Part shown: positions 17,518-26,985 of the stretch, piece by piece
How the letters are laid out: each line of letters begins with the position of its first letter
How positions within the stretch are numbered: the first letter of the stretch is position 1
Origin: Solirubrum sp044628455
Lineage (GTDB): Bacteria; Bacteroidota; Bacteroidia; Cytophagales; Hymenobacteraceae
Direction of reading: 5' to 3'
DNA length: 64,000 nt
Assembly (NCBI RefSeq): GCF_044628455.1
Contig: NZ_JBIYZW010000001.1
Span: 1,612,001-1,676,000 of the forward strand
Position numbers and translations under genes: made by a program
The notes under the pieces: generated by a model
The model's database searches: none
What the model saw: only the letters and a program-made list of their open reading frames with translations
What the model was told of the DNA's origin: nothing

Positions 17518-19140
17518 ATGGCTTCGACTGCTGCCCCTGCCCCGGCCCCCAGCCTGACCGCCGCCACCGTGCACGGCGTGAAGTGGACCACGGCCGCTAC
17601 CATTTCCACCTCCCTGCTGCAGGTGGCTTACACCGCCGTCATGGCCCGCCTGCTGCCACCCGAGGCATTTGGCGTAGTGGCCCTGGCCGGCGTGGTGCTG
17701 CGCTTCGGCTCCTACTTTGCCCAGATGGGCATGGAGCAGGCGCTGATTCAGAAAGCCGACCTGCACGACGACGACGTGCGCGTGGCCTTTACCTCGTCGG
17801 TGCTGCTCTCGGCCCTGTTTGCCGGCCTGCTGCTACTGGGCGCCCCGCTGGCCACGCTCTTCTTCGACGAGCCCGCGGTGGTGCCCGTGGTGCGCGCTCT
17901 GGCTTGTGGGCTGCTGCTCACCGGCCTGAACGCCACGGCCCTGAGCTTGCTGCGCCGACAGATGCGCTTTCGCACCCTGGCCCTGCTGGAAGTAGCTTCG
18001 TACGTGCTGAGCTACGGCGCGGTGGGCATTGGCCTGGCAGCGGCGGGCTTCGGGCTCTGGGCCCTGGTGGGCGCGCAGCTGGCGCAGGCCCTGCTGCTGA
18101 CGGTGCTGGCCTACGGGGCCGTGCGCCACAGCCTGGTGCTGCTGCTGCGCTGGGAAGCCTACCGGCCCATGCTGGCCTACGGCAGCCGCATGTCGGCCAT
18201 CAGCTTCCTGGAGTTTTTCACTTCCTCACTCGACACCTTACTAATAGGTCGGCTACTGGGCGCCGCCGCGCTGGGCCTCTACAGCCGGGCCTGGATGCTG
18301 GTGGGCCTGCCCGTGTACCTGCTCACCAGCAGCGTGGCCAAGGTGATGTTTCCCTCCTTCAGTCAGGTGCAGGCCGACCGCGAGCGGCTGCGCACGGTGT
18401 ACCTGAGCAGCGTAGTGCTGGTAGGCGCCCTGGTAATGCCCATCTGCGCGGGCGTGGCCGTGGCCGCGCCCGAAATCGTGCTGGTGATGCTGGGCCCCAA
18501 ATGGCAGGCTGCCGTACCCATCCTGCAGGTAGTGTGCGCGGCCTTTGCGCTGAGCATGGTGACCATGTTTGCCGGTGTGGTGTGCGACGCCACGGCCACG
18601 CTCACCCGCAAGCTGGTGCTGAACCTGGTGTACACCGGCCTGCTGGCGGGTTTGTTCGTGGGCTTCAGTCGCTACGGCCTGCTGGGCGTGGCCGCCGCAG
18701 TGGTGCTGGGCGAGCTGGTGCGTACCGGGCTGTACCTGGGCCTGATGCGGCAGGTGCTGCGCGTGAGCCCCTGGCAGGTGCTGCGCGCCTACGGCCCCGG
18801 GGTGATGGCCGCCGTCACGGTCGCCGCCGCCATTGGCGCGGTAGCCTGGGCGCTGCGCGGGTCTGCCACTCCCTTGCCGCTGCTGTTCGCCGCCGAGGTG
18901 CTGACCGGCGCCCTGGCCCTGGGAGCCGGGCTGCTGCTCTGGCCCCCGGCCCGACTGCGCACCGAAATCGGCCGCATCCTCGCACGCCTGCCCCTGCCCC
19001 GCCACGGCCGCCTAACCCCGGCCCTGCATTGGCTTACCGGTCGCCTCACGCGACCAGCTGAAGCCCCTGCGCCGCGCCGGCCCCTGGCCTCCACGCCGGT
19101 TCACCGCCGAACTCCCGATCCTGAAACCACCCTGGTATGA
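17518..19140 (+). CDS. Wzx-type polysaccharide flippase (MOP superfamily)
   Basis: A 540-residue polytopic membrane protein. It starts with VHGVKWTTAATISTSLLQVAYTA, a characteristic first helix of the WzxC/O-antigen transporter branch, and has a dozen or more hydrophobic helices to about residue 480. The last 60 residues are Pro/Arg-rich and cytoplasmic in appearance. It should move the undecaprenyl-linked repeat unit across the inner membrane. The stop overlaps the start of the next glycosyltransferase (ATGA at 19137), which suggests translational coupling. Confidence 0.9.
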   Translation: MASTAAPAPAPSLTAATVHGVKWTTAATISTSLLQVAYTAVMARLLPPEAFGVVALAGVVLRFGSYFAQMGMEQALIQKADLHDDDVRVAFTSSVLLSALFAGLLLLGAPLATLFFDEPAVVPVVRALACGLLLTGLNATALSLLRRQMRFRTLALLEVASYVLSYGAVGIGLAAAGFGLWALVGAQLAQALLLTVLAYGAVRHSLVLLLRWEAYRPMLAYGSRMSAISFLEFFTSSLDTLLIGRLLGAAALGLYSRAWMLVGLPVYLLTSSVAKVMFPSFSQVQADRERLRTVYLSSVVLVGALVMPICAGVAVAAPEIVLVMLGPKWQAAVPILQVVCAAFALSMVTMFAGVVCDATATLTRKLVLNLVYTGLLAGLFVGFSRYGLLGVAAAVVLGELVRTGLYLGLMRQVLRVSPWQVLRAYGPGVMAAVTVAAAIGAVAWALRGSATPLPLLFAAEVLTGALALGAGLLLWPPARLRTEIGRILARLPLPRHGRLTPALHWLTGRLTRPAEAPAPRRPLASTPVHRRTPDPETTLV

Positions 19141-20243
19141 GAGTCCTCTACGACCACCATGCGTTTTCGCTGCAGGACGTGGGAGGCATTACCCGCTACT
19201 TCAGCGAACTGCTCGACCACGCGGCCCCGGCGGTGCAGTGCCAGCTGCCCCTGGTGCTCAGCAATAACCTGTATTTGCGCGACCGGCGCCACACCAGCCA
19301 CCTGGCCATCCGGCCCCAGTGGCTGGCCGAAAAGGCCTGGCGGGCTTCCAGCCAGATCAACCAGTGGGCCGCCGGGCGCGCCCTGCGCCGCGGCGACTTC
19401 GACGTCTTTCACCCCACCCTCAACGACACCGACTACTTCCTGCCCCTGCTTGTTGGCCGGCCCTACGTGGTGACGGTGCACGATTTAATTCCCTTTCTCT
19501 ACCCACAGTACTACGCCAATGCCGCCCGCGAGGTGGCCACGCGGGTAATCAGCCAGGCCACGCGCATTATTGCCGTATCGGAAAACACCCGAGCCGATTT
19601 GCTACGGCTGCTGCCGGTGGTGCCGGAGCGGGTACACGTGGTGCCCCACGGCCGCACCGCCGTGGCACCGGCCTCCACTGCTCTGCCCGTGCCCGAGCAC
19701 TACCTGCTGTACACGGGCACCCGCCACTACTACAAGAACTTCTCCTGCCTGCTGACGGCCCTGGCCAGCCTGCGCCCCCGCCATCCGCGGCTGCACCTGG
19801 TGTGCGCCGGCGGCGGCCCGTTCACCGCCGACGAGCAGCAGCGCCTGCTGGAGCTGGGCTTGGCCGATCGGGTCCGGCAGCTCGGCCCCGTGTCGGACCA
19901 GCAACTGGCCCGGCTCTACCACGACGCACTGGCCTTCGTGTTTCCCTCGCACTACGAAGGCTTCGGGCTGCCCATTCTCGAAGCCTTTGCCCAAGGCTGC
20001 CCCGTGGTGCTGAGCCAGGCCTCGTGCTTTCCCGAGGTGGCCCGCGAAGCCGCCCTGTACTTCGACCCGCACCGCCCCGATGAGCTGGCCGCCCAGCTCG
20101 ACCGGCTGGTGGCCGACGCCGAACTGCGCCAGCACCTGCGCCGGGCCGGGGAGCTGCGTAGCCAGGACTTTACCTGGCGCCACACCGCCGCCCTCACGCA
20201 CCGGGTGTACCAGGCCGCGCGCGAAGTTTCCGTGTTTGCCTAA
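19137..20243 (+). CDS. GT4 family glycosyltransferase
   Basis: A 368-residue GT-B enzyme. The N-terminal lobe begins MRVLYDHHAFSLQDVGGI with the glycine-rich acceptor loop. VTVHDLIPFLYPQYY and RIIAVSENTRADLL are standard GT4 features. The C-terminal donor site has YEGFGLPILEAFAQGCPVV with the EX7E motif, then CFPEVAREAALYFDP. It overlaps the flippase by four bases and is followed 12 bases later by the polymerase gene. Sugar specificity is not evident; mannose is common for enzymes of this look. Confidence 0.9.
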   Translation: MRVLYDHHAFSLQDVGGITRYFSELLDHAAPAVQCQLPLVLSNNLYLRDRRHTSHLAIRPQWLAEKAWRASSQINQWAAGRALRRGDFDVFHPTLNDTDYFLPLLVGRPYVVTVHDLIPFLYPQYYANAAREVATRVISQATRIIAVSENTRADLLRLLPVVPERVHVVPHGRTAVAPASTALPVPEHYLLYTGTRHYYKNFSCLLTALASLRPRHPRLHLVCAGGGPFTADEQQRLLELGLADRVRQLGPVSDQQLARLYHDALAFVFPSHYEGFGLPILEAFAQGCPVVLSQASCFPEVAREAALYFDPHRPDELAAQLDRLVADAELRQHLRRAGELRSQDFTWRHTAALTHRVYQAAREVSVFA

Positions 20244-20255
20244 GCTCTATCCGTC

Positions 20256-21572
20256 ATGAAAATCAGCCTCCGGTTTCGCTTCATCGTCGCGGTGCTGGCC
20301 TTCGTGGTCACCGACACGGCTTTTACGGAGCTGGTGTTTGCCAGTGAGGACGACCCGCGCCTGGGCCTCTACAACTACGGGCTGAGCTTTGCCTCGCTGG
20401 GCGTGGCCGTGCTGCTGCTGCGCTACTTCGGCCCCACCATGCGCAAGTGGTGCCTGCTCACGCTGGGGTGCCTGGTGTTGCTAGCCTTCGAGTCGTACGC
20501 CGGCTGGGGCACCTGGATGGTGTACCCGCATGTGTTTTCCAAGCTGATTTTCCTGTTTGCCATCTTCGCCGTGTACGGCTTTCACCGGCGCTACGGCCTG
20601 CCGCCCTACGGCCCGCTGATGCTGGTGATTCTGGTGGGGCTGCTGAGCAACATGCTGCTCTACCACCCGGACGCGCTCAGCGCCTCGGCCTTCGTCGACA
20701 ACGAGCGGGGATTCGGCTCGACCTCCACCTACCTGCTGCCGCTGCTGGCCCTGTACTACTTCAACCAGTACATGACCAAAGGCGGGCTGCTGCGCATGGT
20801 GCTGTTTTTCGCCCTGCTGGGCTTCGTCATTTTTCTGCAGCACCGCACCGTGTGGCTGTCGACGGGTTTGGCGCTGGGCGTAAACGCGCTGCTGCTGCGG
20901 CGCGTGGCGGGCGTGAGCTTTGCCATGCCGCGGCTGATTCCCCTGGCCGTGTTTCCCGTGAGCGTGCTGCTGATCGGCGGGCTGGCGGCCTTCCTCGAAA
21001 ACCCGGCCGTGCTTGAGCGCTTCCAAACCAGCATTGCCGACATTCAGAATGCCGACAAGCAGGGGACCGGCAGCTGGCGCCTCAAGCAGTTTCAGGCTTA
21101 CGTGCCCTACATGGAAGAATATCCCGTGGCGGGCATGCGCCTGAAGGGCTTTGAGCTGCCCGTGCAGTTCTACACCGGCTCCTACACCGACGATGTAGAG
21201 GACTCGCGGGTGTGGCGCAACGGCACCGGCCACCACTTCCACAGCTGGTACGTCGACCGCATGTTCTACTTCGGGACGCTGGGCGTGCTGCTGGTGCTGG
21301 CCGTGCCCATCGGGCAGGTAGTGCGCCGCCTGCGGCAGGCCACCCCGCTCGACGCCACCGCGGCCGCCCTCATTGCCTACAGCGCCAGCAATCTGCTCTA
21401 CGGCGTGTCGTACGACTGGCCGGTCTTCGTCTACGCCATCATGGGCCTGACGCTGGCCGCCGCCGAGCCCGTACCCGCGGCCGCTCCCGTGCCCGCCCTG
21501 CCGACCCGCGAACCCGCGCCCGCGGCGGCCCCCCTTACGCCCTCCTCACCCCACGCCCATGCTACCGCCTGA
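20256..21572 (+). CDS. O-antigen polymerase/ligase-like membrane protein (Wzy candidate)
   Basis: A 438-residue protein with about ten to twelve hydrophobic helices and a large periplasmic loop around residues 255-330 (QTSIADIQNADKQGTGSWRL and the HFHSWYVDRMFYFGTLG region). That matches the Wzy_C/O-antigen ligase layout. The tail after residue 405 is Pro/Ala-rich. Given a flippase, export lipoprotein and co-polymerase in the same operon, it most likely polymerises the repeat unit. Its 3' end overlaps the next gene by 14 bases. Confidence 0.8.
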   Translation: MKISLRFRFIVAVLAFVVTDTAFTELVFASEDDPRLGLYNYGLSFASLGVAVLLLRYFGPTMRKWCLLTLGCLVLLAFESYAGWGTWMVYPHVFSKLIFLFAIFAVYGFHRRYGLPPYGPLMLVILVGLLSNMLLYHPDALSASAFVDNERGFGSTSTYLLPLLALYYFNQYMTKGGLLRMVLFFALLGFVIFLQHRTVWLSTGLALGVNALLLRRVAGVSFAMPRLIPLAVFPVSVLLIGGLAAFLENPAVLERFQTSIADIQNADKQGTGSWRLKQFQAYVPYMEEYPVAGMRLKGFELPVQFYTGSYTDDVEDSRVWRNGTGHHFHSWYVDRMFYFGTLGVLLVLAVPIGQVVRRLRQATPLDATAAALIAYSASNLLYGVSYDWPVFVYAIMGLTLAAAEPVPAAAPVPALPTREPAPAAAPLTPSSPHAHATA

Positions 21573-22593
21573 CGATGTCCTCCGGTCTGACGCCACCCGG
21601 CCGGCGCCGGTTCTGCTCCTGATTTTCAACCGCCCCGCCACCACGCGACGGGTGCTGGAAGTGCTGCGCCAGGCCCGCCCCGCGCGTCTGTACGTAGCCG
21701 CCGACGGCCCCCGCACCAGCCACCCCACCGACACCGCTAATTGCCAGGCGGCCCGCCAACTGGTGCGCGAGCTGGTGGACTGGCCCTGCGAGCTGCGCAC
21801 TTTGTACCGCGCCACCAACCTGAACTGCGGGCTGGCCCCGGCCACGGCCATCGACTGGTTTTTTCAGCACGAACCCGAGGGCATCATCCTCGAGGACGAC
21901 TGCGTGCCGGCGCCCAGCTTTTTCCGGTTCTGCGCCGAAATGCTGGCCCGCTACCGCCACGACACCCGGGTGATGCACGTGGGCGGCAACAACTTCAGCG
22001 CCGAAGCCCGCCACCCGCTGGCCCCCGGGGCGCCCTCCTACCACTTTTCGCGGCAGGTGGAAAGCTGGGGCTGGGCCACCTGGCGCCGGGCCTGGCAGCT
22101 CTACGACTTTCAGCTCGGCAGCTACCACGAATTGCGCCGCCGCGGCGCCCTGCGCGGGCTTTACAGCTCGGCCCTGGAAACCCGCTACCGGCTGGGCAAG
22201 ATCGAAAGCGTGCTCGACCTGCCGCAGCCCCCCGACGTGTGGGACTACCAGTGGCACTTCACGGTGGCCGCGCACTCGGGGCTGGCCATCGTGCCCGCCG
22301 TCAACCTGGTGAGCAACATCGGGTTCGGCGACGACGGCACCCACACCTTTGACTTCGACGACGAACAGGCCGCCGTGCCCACGACCGACCTGAATTTTCC
22401 GCTCCACCACCCGGCCTTCGTGCTCTGCGACCGGCGCCGCGACCAGCAGCGCTTCCGCGAGTTTCTGCTCGGCCGGGCGCGGGTCAAAGCCCGAAAATGG
22501 CTGGCCCGCCTCATTCCGCTGCCTGCTCTCTCGCCCACGACGGCCCCGCCACGGCCCGCCCCGGTTACCCTCGCCAACTCTCTCCACCTATGA
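21559..22593 (+). CDS. HlpA-like GT-A glycosyltransferase
   Basis: A 344-residue protein of the nucleotide-diphospho-sugar transferase type often annotated as hemolytic protein HlpA-like. Visible features are APVLLLIFNRPATTRRVLE at the start, YVAADGPR, LNCGLAPATAIDWFF, the acidic metal motif IILEDDCVPAPSFFRF and WGWATWRRAWQLYDF. No membrane segment is seen. It begins inside the end of the polymerase gene and ends with an ATGA overlap with the next glycosyltransferase, so it belongs to a tightly coupled operon. Confidence 0.82.
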   Translation: MLPPDDVLRSDATRPAPVLLLIFNRPATTRRVLEVLRQARPARLYVAADGPRTSHPTDTANCQAARQLVRELVDWPCELRTLYRATNLNCGLAPATAIDWFFQHEPEGIILEDDCVPAPSFFRFCAEMLARYRHDTRVMHVGGNNFSAEARHPLAPGAPSYHFSRQVESWGWATWRRAWQLYDFQLGSYHELRRRGALRGLYSSALETRYRLGKIESVLDLPQPPDVWDYQWHFTVAAHSGLAIVPAVNLVSNIGFGDDGTHTFDFDDEQAAVPTTDLNFPLHHPAFVLCDRRRDQQRFREFLLGRARVKARKWLARLIPLPALSPTTAPPRPAPVTLANSLHL

Positions 22594-23942
22594 AACTGCT
22601 GCTCTCCGCCTATGCCTGCAACCCTGCCCAGGGGGGCGAGGACAATATTGGCTTTCACTGGGCCCTGCAGATGGCCTGCCGCGGGCAGGACGTGTGGTGC
22701 CTGACCACCGACTTCGGCCGCGACGACATCAACCGCTACCTCGCCCGCCACGCCGACGACGAGCCGGCCCTGGCCCGGCTGCACTTCGTGTTTGTGACCG
22801 TGCCCGCGCTGTTTGAGTTTCTTTACCGCTGGCAATTCGGCGTGTACCTGCACTACATCGCCTGGCAGTACGCCGCCTGGCGGGTAGCCCGCCGCCTCGA
22901 CGCCGAGGTTGATTTCGACGTGGTGCACCACGCTACCTACAGCAGCCTGAAGATGGGCTCGTGGCTGTGGCGCCTGGGCAAGCCCCTGGTATACGGGCCG
23001 GTGGGCGGCGCCCAGAAAGCCCCCCTTGCCTTCCGCCGCTACGTGCCCGACTGGTTTCGCACCGAAACCCTGCGCTCCTGGGTAACTTGGGTGCTCACCC
23101 GCTTCGACCCCAACCTGCGCCAGCACCTGCGCCACTGCTCCCTGGTGCTGGCTTCCAACGATGAGTCGGCTGAGCTGGCGCGCCACCTGGGCGCCCGGCG
23201 CGTGCGCGTGTTCCTTGATACGGGCCTGCCCGAGGCGTTCTACGGCGCCCAATTGCCCGACCGCCAGCCCGGACCCGTGCTCAAGCTGCTGTGGGTGGGC
23301 CGGCTTTACCCCAATAAAGCCCTGCCGCTGGTGCTCGATGCCCTGTCCCGGGTCGACCGGCGGGTGCGCTTTCACCTGACCGTGCTCGGCGACGGGCCCA
23401 TGGGCCCCAGGGTGCCGGGCTGGATTGAGCAGTATGGCGTGGCCGAGCACGTAACCTGGCGCGGCTTGGTGCCCTGGCAGGAAGTGTGCGGGCTGATGCA
23501 CTCGCACGACGTGTTTTTCTTCACCAGCCTGCGCGAGTCGTTTGCTTCGCAGTTCATGGAAGCCATGGCCACGGGCCTGCCCATCATCACCGTCAACCAC
23601 CAAGGCGCGCGCACGCACCTGCCCGAAACGGCGGCTATAAAAGTACCGGTAGACGAGCCCGAAGCCACGGCCGACGCCCTGGCCCGGGCCGTGGAATACC
23701 TCTACGACCACCCCGCCGAGCGCCTGGCCATGGGCCGCGCCGGCTACGAGTTTGCCCTGCGCCAGACCTGGCCCGAGCGCATCGAGCGGCTGCTGAATCT
23801 GATGCGCGAAGCCGGGATTCCCAACGTGCCGGCCCCGCTACCGGCCGAGCCCCGCACCCAGCCGCTCGAAGCCCTGCTCGACGAGCCCGTGCGTGAGCGG
23901 CGCCCGGCCGAGCCCGTGCCATCCCTCGACGTGCTGCCCTAA
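22590..23942 (+). CDS. GT4 family glycosyltransferase
   Basis: The ATG at 22590 overlaps the previous stop (ATGA) and yields MKLLLSAYACNPAQGGEDN, a recognised start of a GT4 subgroup in EPS loci; a longer reading would extend into the upstream gene. The C-terminal lobe has LLWVGRLYPNKALPLVLDA and FTSLRESFASQFMEAMATG with the EX7E-like donor motif. The last 45 residues are a Pro/Glu/Arg-rich extension without recognisable fold. Total length is 450 residues. Donor sugar unknown. Confidence 0.88.
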   Translation: MKLLLSAYACNPAQGGEDNIGFHWALQMACRGQDVWCLTTDFGRDDINRYLARHADDEPALARLHFVFVTVPALFEFLYRWQFGVYLHYIAWQYAAWRVARRLDAEVDFDVVHHATYSSLKMGSWLWRLGKPLVYGPVGGAQKAPLAFRRYVPDWFRTETLRSWVTWVLTRFDPNLRQHLRHCSLVLASNDESAELARHLGARRVRVFLDTGLPEAFYGAQLPDRQPGPVLKLLWVGRLYPNKALPLVLDALSRVDRRVRFHLTVLGDGPMGPRVPGWIEQYGVAEHVTWRGLVPWQEVCGLMHSHDVFFFTSLRESFASQFMEAMATGLPIITVNHQGARTHLPETAAIKVPVDEPEATADALARAVEYLYDHPAERLAMGRAGYEFALRQTWPERIERLLNLMREAGIPNVPAPLPAEPRTQPLEALLDEPVRERRPAEPVPSLDVLP

Positions 23943-23954
23943 CCCTGCCCCGCC

Positions 23955-24794
23955 ATGCTCTACATTGTTATTCCGGTTTTCAACCGCTGGGTGTTTACCC
24001 GGGACTGCCTGCTGTCGTTGCGCCGCCAGACCTGCCAGGATTTCCGCGTGGTAGTGGTCGACGACGGCTCGACCGACGGCACGGCAGCGGCCCTGGCCCG
24101 GGAGTTTCCCGAGGTAGAGGTACTGCCCGGTACGGGCTCGTTGTTCTGGACCGCGGGCGTGAACCTGGGCCTGCGGCACGCCCTGGCCCAGGGCGCCACC
24201 CACCTGATGACCCTCAACAACGACGTGCAGGCCGCCCCCGACTTCGTGGCCCGCATGCTGCGGGCGGCCGAGCAGCACCCCCGGGCCCTGCTTGGCGCCC
24301 TGGAGCTGGACGTGGCCACCCGCCAGCCGGTATACGGCGGCGAGCGGTTCAGCTGGCTCACGCATACGCCCCGGCCCCTGCTGGCGCAACTCCCGCCCGA
24401 GCAGCGCCACGGCCTGCACCCGGTTACCTATCTCCCCGGACGGGGCCTGCTCATTCCGGCCGCCGCGGTAGCGGCCATCGGCCTGTTCGACGAAAAGCGC
24501 CTCCCGCATTACCTGGCCGACTACGACTACACCAGCGTGGCGCGGCGCCACGGTTTTCCGGTGTTCATCAACTACGATGCCTGCCTGCTGACTTATCCCG
24601 ACGAAAGCGGCCAGGAGCAAACCCGGCGGCAGCGCAGCCTGCGTGGCTACTACGAGCACCTGTTTGGCATCCGCGGCGGCGGCAACCTGCGCAACTTCAC
24701 GCACTTCGCCCTCAAAAACTGCCCTCGCCCACTGGTGCCCCTGTTCCTGCTCAACGGTTACGCTCGGCGCATGGTCGGCTACTTTCTCCACTAA
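23955..24794 (+). CDS. GT2 family glycosyltransferase
   Basis: A 279-residue GT-A enzyme of the rhamnosyltransferase-like GT2 type. Motifs are YIVIPVFNRWVFTRDCLLS, VVVVDDGSTDGT (nucleotide and metal binding), the DxD-equivalent LMTLNNDVQAAPDF and VTYLPGRGLLIPAAAV. It sits between a GT4 and the GT11 fucosyltransferase in the same direction. Compared with typical members it is slightly short but complete. It probably transfers a deoxyhexose or hexose to the repeat unit, though the specificity is not decided by sequence alone. Confidence 0.87.
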   Translation: MLYIVIPVFNRWVFTRDCLLSLRRQTCQDFRVVVVDDGSTDGTAAALAREFPEVEVLPGTGSLFWTAGVNLGLRHALAQGATHLMTLNNDVQAAPDFVARMLRAAEQHPRALLGALELDVATRQPVYGGERFSWLTHTPRPLLAQLPPEQRHGLHPVTYLPGRGLLIPAAAVAAIGLFDEKRLPHYLADYDYTSVARRHGFPVFINYDACLLTYPDESGQEQTRRQRSLRGYYEHLFGIRGGGNLRNFTHFALKNCPRPLVPLFLLNGYARRMVGYFLH

Positions 24795-24827
24795 GCTGGC
24801 CGGGCCATCTTTTTTCCACTCCTGCTC

Positions 24828-25703
24828 ATGGTCATTCTGGTAAAACGCACTGGGCAACTGGGCAACCGGCTGTTTCTCTTCGCCCACTTTGTGGCCAACG
24901 CCGCCGAATACGGCTACGAGCTGATCAACCCCAGCTTCAACGGTTACGCTCCTTTTTTTGAGGCTACGGCCAGCGGCGATTTTGGGGGACTGCCCGTGCG
25001 CCTGCACGCCTTTCCGCGCCCGGGCTTCGACCGCGTGTTCGAGTTGATGCAGCACCCGCGGGCCTTCGGCCTGCTGCGCCAGGCCAGCCGCTTGCTCCCC
25101 GGCGCCCCGGCCCTGCTGGCAGACGAGGGCGACCAGGACTACGACCTGAACCGCCCCGACTACCTGCACGCGGCCCGCGCCGGCGTGGTGCTGGCCCACG
25201 GCTGGCTGTTTCGCGACAAACGCCACTTTGCCCAGCACGGCCCGTTGCTGCGGCGGCTTTTCGCGCCCGTAGCGCCGCACCGCCAGGCCGTGGATGCCTT
25301 GCTGACCCGATTGCGGCAGTCGGCCGACGTGGTGGTGGGCGTACACATCCGGCGCGGCGACTACGCTACCTACTGCGCCGGCGCCTACTACTACGACGAT
25401 GCCACCTACGCCCGGGCCCTGCATCAGCTGCGCGCGCAGCTGCCGCCCGACCGCCGCGTGGTTTTTCTGCTGTGCTCCAACGAAGCCGTCAGCACCGAGG
25501 CGTTTGCGGGGCTGCCGGTGGCCCATTCCACGGGGCATTTTGTGGAGGACTTGTACGCCCTGGCCGGCTGCGACTACATCATCGGGCCGCCCAGCTCCTA
25601 CTCGTACTGGGCTTCCTTCTACGGCCTCACCCCGCTGCTGCACCTGCACCGCGCCGACCAAAACGTGCAACTCAGCGACTTCCAGGTGTTTCTGGACCAA
25701 TAA
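24828..25703 (+). CDS. GT11 alpha-1,2-fucosyltransferase-like protein
   Basis: A 291-residue protein with the hallmark VVGVHIRRGDYATYC (HxRRxD peptide, about residues 166-176) of alpha-1,2- and alpha-1,6-fucosyltransferases. It also has RRVVFLLCSNEAV and the C-terminal YIIGPPSSYSYWASFYG. The N-terminal ILVKRTGQLGNRLFLFAHFV is the usual GT11 start. Genes for GDP-fucose synthesis (gmd, fcl) lie about 5-8 kb downstream in the same orientation, supporting L-fucose as the donor sugar. It should act in the cytoplasm on the lipid-linked oligosaccharide. Confidence 0.85.
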   Translation: MVILVKRTGQLGNRLFLFAHFVANAAEYGYELINPSFNGYAPFFEATASGDFGGLPVRLHAFPRPGFDRVFELMQHPRAFGLLRQASRLLPGAPALLADEGDQDYDLNRPDYLHAARAGVVLAHGWLFRDKRHFAQHGPLLRRLFAPVAPHRQAVDALLTRLRQSADVVVGVHIRRGDYATYCAGAYYYDDATYARALHQLRAQLPPDRRVVFLLCSNEAVSTEAFAGLPVAHSTGHFVEDLYALAGCDYIIGPPSSYSYWASFYGLTPLLHLHRADQNVQLSDFQVFLDQ

Positions 25704-25728
25704 TCAACCCGTAATCAGCCGTGCTGCC

Positions 25729-26934
25729 ATGTCCGTGTTTCCGTCGTTGCGCTGGTTGAGCTGGCTGTTGGAAGGCAGCTGCCTGCTGGTACCCGCCTCG
25801 CAGCTGGCGGCACCGGCCGAGCTCAGCGCCCTCATCATCCGGCGTGGCGGTGTATATACGGGCCACTACCGCAGCCTCGACTCCATGGTGCCCTGCGTGC
25901 GCATCGTCACTACTGAGCCGGTGACGCTGCTGGGCTGCCGCCTCGAAGGAGCGGGCACGCTGATTGAGGCCACCCAGGGCGGGGCGCAGCTGATTATCCG
26001 TGACTGCCGGGCCTACGGCCTGCGCCCCAGCCTCGGCGACAAACGGCCGGGACGCTTTCTGGAAGTCAACTCGGCCCGCTCGGTACGCATCGAAAACAAC
26101 TACCTGGAGCAAACCGGCGGCATTGCCATTTACCTGTGGGGCGGCAATGGCTCGGCCACCCAAACGCTAACTGTGCTGCGCAACGTGGCCAAGAACATCG
26201 ACGGGCGCCACCCCGATGGCGGGCAGACCTACTCCAATTTCCTGGGTCTTAATGGGGTGCGCGGCGTGGCTAACATGGAAGTAGCCTGGAACCAAGTGGT
26301 AAACGAGCCGGATAAGTCCCTGGTCGAGGACAACATCAACTTCTACAACTCATCGGGCACGGCGGCCAGCCCGGCCCGGGTGCACGACAACTACGTGTAC
26401 GGCGCTTTCCCCTACCCCGCAACCGCCGCCAAGTACAGCGGCTCGGGCATGACCACCGACGGGGACGGTGCCTCGGCCCTGACCACCACGGCCTACGTGG
26501 AAGCTTATTACAACCAATTCGTGGCTACCTGCGCCGCCATGAACATTGCCGCCGGCCACCACAACTACTTCCACCACAACCGCATGGTCACCAGCGGCCT
26601 GCTGCCCGGCGGCGCCCGTCTGACAGCCAACTACGCGGCCGCGGCCATTTTCAACGCCTACGGGCAGCCCAAGGATGTTTTCTTCGGCAACCGTTTCGAC
26701 CACAACACTATTGGATTTGTGAAGCCGGGGCGCAATCATCCGTACCCTGACCGCCACGACCTGAACTCGGATAGCTGCACCCCCTGCACCAACACCACCC
26801 ACCTGCCCAACCCCGTAACGCTGCAAACTGAGCAGAACGAGTGGAACCTCTGGCAGCAGAAACTGCGGCGGCGCGGCATCCGGCTGGGCCCGCCGGGCCT
26901 GTCCCGCGACAGCCTCGCGCTGGTCACCCCCTGA
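25729..26934 (+). CDS. Parallel beta-helix protein, short paralogue
   Basis: The ATG at 25729 gives 401 residues; the reading frame is open further upstream, but that part overlaps the fucosyltransferase gene. A hydrophobic N-terminus (WLSWLLEGSCLLVPASQLA) suggests export. The body has right-handed beta-helix character with RIENNYLEQTGGIAIYLWG, VLRNVAKNIDG and NMEVAWNQVVNEP. The end contains CTPCTNTTHLPNPVTLQTEQ. All of these recur in the first 410 residues of the protein encoded at 27555-30896, so it is a paralogue without the C-terminal domains or sorting signal. Beta-helix proteins in EPS loci can be lyases, epimerases or binding proteins; catalytic residues were not identified. Confidence 0.8.
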   Translation: MSVFPSLRWLSWLLEGSCLLVPASQLAAPAELSALIIRRGGVYTGHYRSLDSMVPCVRIVTTEPVTLLGCRLEGAGTLIEATQGGAQLIIRDCRAYGLRPSLGDKRPGRFLEVNSARSVRIENNYLEQTGGIAIYLWGGNGSATQTLTVLRNVAKNIDGRHPDGGQTYSNFLGLNGVRGVANMEVAWNQVVNEPDKSLVEDNINFYNSSGTAASPARVHDNYVYGAFPYPATAAKYSGSGMTTDGDGASALTTTAYVEAYYNQFVATCAAMNIAAGHHNYFHHNRMVTSGLLPGGARLTANYAAAAIFNAYGQPKDVFFGNRFDHNTIGFVKPGRNHPYPDRHDLNSDSCTPCTNTTHLPNPVTLQTEQNEWNLWQQKLRRRGIRLGPPGLSRDSLALVTP

Positions 26935-26959
26935 TTATCAGCTACTGCCCTACCTCCTG

Positions 26960-26985
26960 AGCCTTCAATCGAAGGCTTTTTTTTT
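26960..26985 (+). terminator. Rho-independent terminator after the short beta-helix gene
   Basis: The stem GCCTTC (26961-26966) pairs with GAAGGC (26971-26976) around the loop AATC and is followed directly by nine T residues. It lies 26 bases after the stop, so the operon that starts near 14.1 kb probably ends here. Confidence 0.8.

Noticed and set aside
23838..25700. A 620-codon antisense frame across the GT2 and fucosyltransferase genes
   Set aside because: It spans the boundary of two well-supported plus-strand genes and has low-complexity composition; a codon-usage shadow.
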